NCBI GenBank assembly: GCA_026874595.1
Contig: CM049313.1
Span: 20,783,508 to 20,847,507, forward strand
Length of the DNA: 64,000 nt
DNA from: Sipunculus nudus
Lineage: Eukaryota > Annelida > Sipuncula > Golfingiida > Sipunculidae
Direction: 5' to 3'
The translations under genes were made by a program, and so were the position numbers. Positions 61,413 through 64,000 of this stretch are shown one piece after another. The notes beneath the pieces were generated by a model. It was not told where the DNA came from and made no database searches. It saw nothing but the letters and a program-made list of their open reading frames with translations. Position 1 is the first letter of the stretch, and each line of letters starts with the position of its first letter.

Positions 61413-62455
61413 GGTATGTTTTGCTGCATGCATGTATGTGTTTATTCATGCTTGGCTGTTTAATATTATGCCTGTGTGTGTTAGAAATTCGTTTCCTCGT
61501 ATGTCCTAAAGTGAGGCGGAAAATGCCGACAGAAAATTCCAAGATTGAGTGCGTGCGAGACGTACTTATAAAAAATAAGCCAAGGAGAATAATTTTGAAA
61601 TAAGGTAGATAAATGGCGAGTTCGTCCTTTATGATTATTATACTATAATATGTTCCAAAATTATACCATTAATTTAATCAATTTTACAGGTTGAAAGGTA
61701 CCGATGTGCGGTTTCATTCGTGTATATAACAAAAAATCTGAGAGATTTCTTAATTTTACCCGTTCTCTTTCTAAAGACTAGTTTTATGCACCAATTCAGA
61801 CAGCTTAAATAATTCTCTATATTGTCATATATGAAAAATCTTTTTCGAAGCCTGAATGTTTATTAAAATTTTAAGATCTGAAGAATATGTGGTGCATTAT
61901 TCTCATAAATAGATGTCTCAGGCGGCTCAACGTCAGTTTATATGAGAAGTCACATTAAAAGTGGCGGTATCTAATAAATTATTGTTGACTAAACATTCAA
62001 TGTAAGCAAAAAAAAAAACATGCCCGTGAACATTGATAAAACCTTGAGACTAAACATGTTGTTTGTCAGTGGTGCTATATCTTAGTTATACAAATATTGA
62101 GTTATGGTTATTATACTGACACTCCTATATTGTTCTGTGTATTAACTTTATATATCTATATGCTTGTGAAGAAAGTGTAATAAGAGGATTTATATGGTCT
62201 GGCGTCCTTTTTATATCATAAGACATATGATGAATACCGCTGCATATACACACAGATAAAAACTAGAAGGTTCCTAACACAGACGTATACGCACACGTAG
62301 ATAGGAAACATATACCTTATCAGTACATCAAATTCCGCCTTAAAGATTGAATACACAAAACCGTGTCGTCAACTGTGTGCGTGCTCGTGATATCATCTAC
62401 ATTAGAGGAAGCCAAATGAACATGGATATAAATAGACTCGTTGTTCTTTTACAGG
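61413..62455. other. Spacer between the UNC93A array and the LRR gene
   Basis: The first part (about 61413-61445) still matches 54960-54995 near the unit 5 flank, after which the sequence is unique. No gene is seen. The end contains a good acceptor, gttcttttacag at 62443-62454, which would open an exon of the LRR gene, so part of this spacer is probably a 5'UTR intron. Confidence 0.5.
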
Positions 62456-62500
62456 GCTTTTAAACAAGACTGAAGCCTTGGATGATATTTGCTTCTGAAA

Positions 62501-64000
62501 ATGATACGTTTAATTCTGGAATTACTGCTGACATTCGGTGTCTGGAGATCAATCAAAGGAGCCACGACCAGTTTCAGTTGCCCTTCCCCTTGCCGATGTG
62601 TGGGAAACTCAACTCTGTGTGACGTATACTGCATCAAAACAAACCTACGTGAGGTCCCAGCCACTCTCCCGTCGTGCACGGAGAGTTTGATCCTAAGCGG
62701 AAACAACATTCGCGTGATACGAAACAAACAATTCATTAATCTGAGGAATTTAGAACATTTAGACATAAGTCATAACAGGATATATGCGCTATACGATAAC
62801 GCTTTTGAAGGGTTATATAAACTGAAGTTGCTGGACCTTAGCGATAACAAATTAACTATTCACCGGTCTGACCCACCAACACAGGTTTTCAAACCACTCA
62901 AGAATTTGAAGGTCTTAAATCTGCAAAATAACCCGCCGCATCATTTCGCAAACGGGACTCTAGACAAAAATCTTAAATATCTCGGAACCTTGCGAGAATT
63001 GCAGATTGATTTAGCCGAAGGAGCATGGCTTGGTCCGGGATACAATAAACTGAAGTCGCTAAAGCATCTCACTTTACACGGAGAATTTTCACAACTGTTT
63101 AATTACACCTTCATCAATCTAGAAGATATAAGCCTGGAACAATTACAAATAAGGACCCATGTGCTCAATAACATAAAGAAACTCACTTTTATTCCATTTA
63201 AACACATTAAAACGTTAGATATATCTGGAAATCCTAATTTAGGATTTCATGCAATGACGACAGGTTTTTACGGACTTAGAAACTCTTCTGTTTCCATGCT
63301 TGTTTTAAACAACACGGCTCACAGCTCAGGCCCGAACTTCGCTGACGCTGCCTTCTTTGAGAACTTTGCAAATTCACCAGTTAAATGCTTGTACCTTGAC
63401 AATAACGGTATCGTGAAAATGGACGCCGTTCAAAGCAAGTACATATCTGGACTGGAGGTACTGTCTCTTGGAAGCAACACCATAATGAACAATGCCCCCT
63501 ACCTAATGTTAGACTGGTTAAAGCTTAAAAGGCTAAGTGTGATAAATATCAGTAACCAAGCAAGACCATTGGCATTTTCTTCCAAAGGAGGAAGCCTTGT
63601 TTAAAAAAAGAGTTACCCTCTTTTAAGCAGTCAAAGAGATCTATCTGTTTTCAGAAAAAGAGATACTTATGAGCTATCTTATTTGTCTAAAAAAGCTATG
63701 ACTTCTACCATGAGGAACAATGGTTTCACTAATCCTTATCTCATAGTGTTACCACCACATTTACAGTTCTTCTATTTTCGCCAGATACTTGACATCAGTA
63801 TACCAATCATCGGGCGTGTTGTGTTCCTTGGGAAGAGCAAATTGAAATTATTAGACGTTTCGGATAATGGAGTCGTTAAGATAGGTGGGCCGTATTTCTT
63901 TCAGCATCACCTGACAGAACTCACCCATCTTGATATATCTGACAATAGGATCTCCTATTTGAACGCATCGGTTGCTGACCAGTTTTTTTCAACTGAACGT
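62501..64000 (+). CDS. Toll-like-receptor-type LRR protein, partial, with one in-frame TAA
   Basis: The first ATG at 62501 (MIRLILELLLTFGVW) starts a signal peptide of about 20 residues. Next comes a Cys-rich N-terminal LRR cap (SCPSPCRC, LCDVYC), then LRRs including LEHLDISHNRIYALYDNAF, LKLLDLSDNKL, LKVLNLQNN, LKHLTLHG, IKTLDISGN, VKCLYLDNNGI and LEVLSLGSN. TAA at 63602-63604 stops the frame after about 367 residues. The same frame is then open for 132 codons to the window end and resumes LRRs (LKLLDVSDNGVVKI, LTHLDISDNRISYL). A run of LRRs this long in one exon after a signal peptide is typical of invertebrate Toll-like receptors. The transmembrane and TIR parts would lie beyond 64000, so a secreted or other LRR receptor is not excluded. 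The TAA may be a nonsense mutation, a polymorphism or a sequencing error. Confidence 0.75.
63602..63604 (+). other. In-frame stop inside the LRR gene
   Basis: TAA follows Gly-Ser-Leu-Val in the stretch ccttgtttaaaaaaagag. No frameshift is needed to rejoin the downstream LRRs, so the simplest reading is a single-base change or an error next to the A run. No good donor/acceptor pair around it suggests an intron. Confidence 0.7.

Noticed and set aside
1-64000. tRNA, rRNA, CRISPR arrays or operon-like gene sets
   Set aside because: None was seen. Introns, microsatellites and pseudogenes show the DNA is from an animal, and the short direct repeats here are microsatellites or duplicates, not spaced CRISPR repeats.

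Overview
The window reads as AT-rich, intron-containing, microsatellite-dense animal DNA. The recognisable proteins are UNC-93 family (UNC93A-like) membrane proteins and a Toll-like-receptor-type leucine-rich-repeat (LRR) ectodomain. This mix, with the local gene amplification and heavy repeat load, suggests a marine invertebrate, most likely a mollusc or other lophotrochozoan. The taxon is inferred, not read directly.

The core is a tandem array of six UNC93A-like units, all on the + strand and of two paralogous types. Type A units start MSQDN and carry GEPL repeats in the N-terminal tail: unit 1 at 6457-10288 (pseudogene), unit 2 at 27116-31948 (intact, three coding exons, about 570 aa), unit 4 at 42051-45610 (pseudogene). 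Type B units start MTEVKQ: unit 3 at 36269-37430 (pseudogene, no last exon), unit 5 at 48550-51069 (complete except for one 4-nt deletion), unit 6 at 56636-58724 (5' truncated, one frameshift). Splice positions and phases are shared: a long exon 1 ending in phase 0 after Tyr-Asn-Lys, exon 2 starting Gly-Phe-Val and ending in phase 1, and a short last exon.

The array grew by segmental duplication. A block of about 17 kb (20.34-37.8 kb: flank, type A, spacer, type B) is repeated at about 37.81-50.6 kb. The junction near 37.80 kb cuts unit 3 inside its second intron, which is why unit 3 lacks its last exon. The 3' flank of unit 5 (51.07-53.69 kb) is repeated 3' of unit 6 (58.73-61.41 kb). Positions 1-410 match the 3' flank of unit 1 (10894-11265), so at least one more unit probably lies upstream of the window.

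Between units 2 and 3 sits a 1456-bp non-autonomous DNA transposon (32213-33668) with 16-bp perfect terminal inverted repeats, GC-rich ends and a perfect 8-bp target duplication. The paralogous block has the empty site at 45811-45818. Candidate untranslated first exons lie 5' of the type A units, and a candidate promoter lies 5' of unit 5 but is missing 5' of unit 3.

The window ends in an LRR gene of Toll-like receptor character (62501 to beyond 64000), with a signal peptide, a cysteine-rich N-terminal cap and at least ten LRRs. It is interrupted by one in-frame TAA at 63602-63604, after which the same frame stays open to the end. In vertebrates UNC93B1 escorts Toll-like receptors to endolysosomes, so an amplified UNC-93 family array next to a TLR-type gene is the most interesting feature here, although these copies look A-type and the functional link is inference. 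The stretch at 11.3-20.3 kb has no confident gene, only weak minus-strand exon candidates and repeats.
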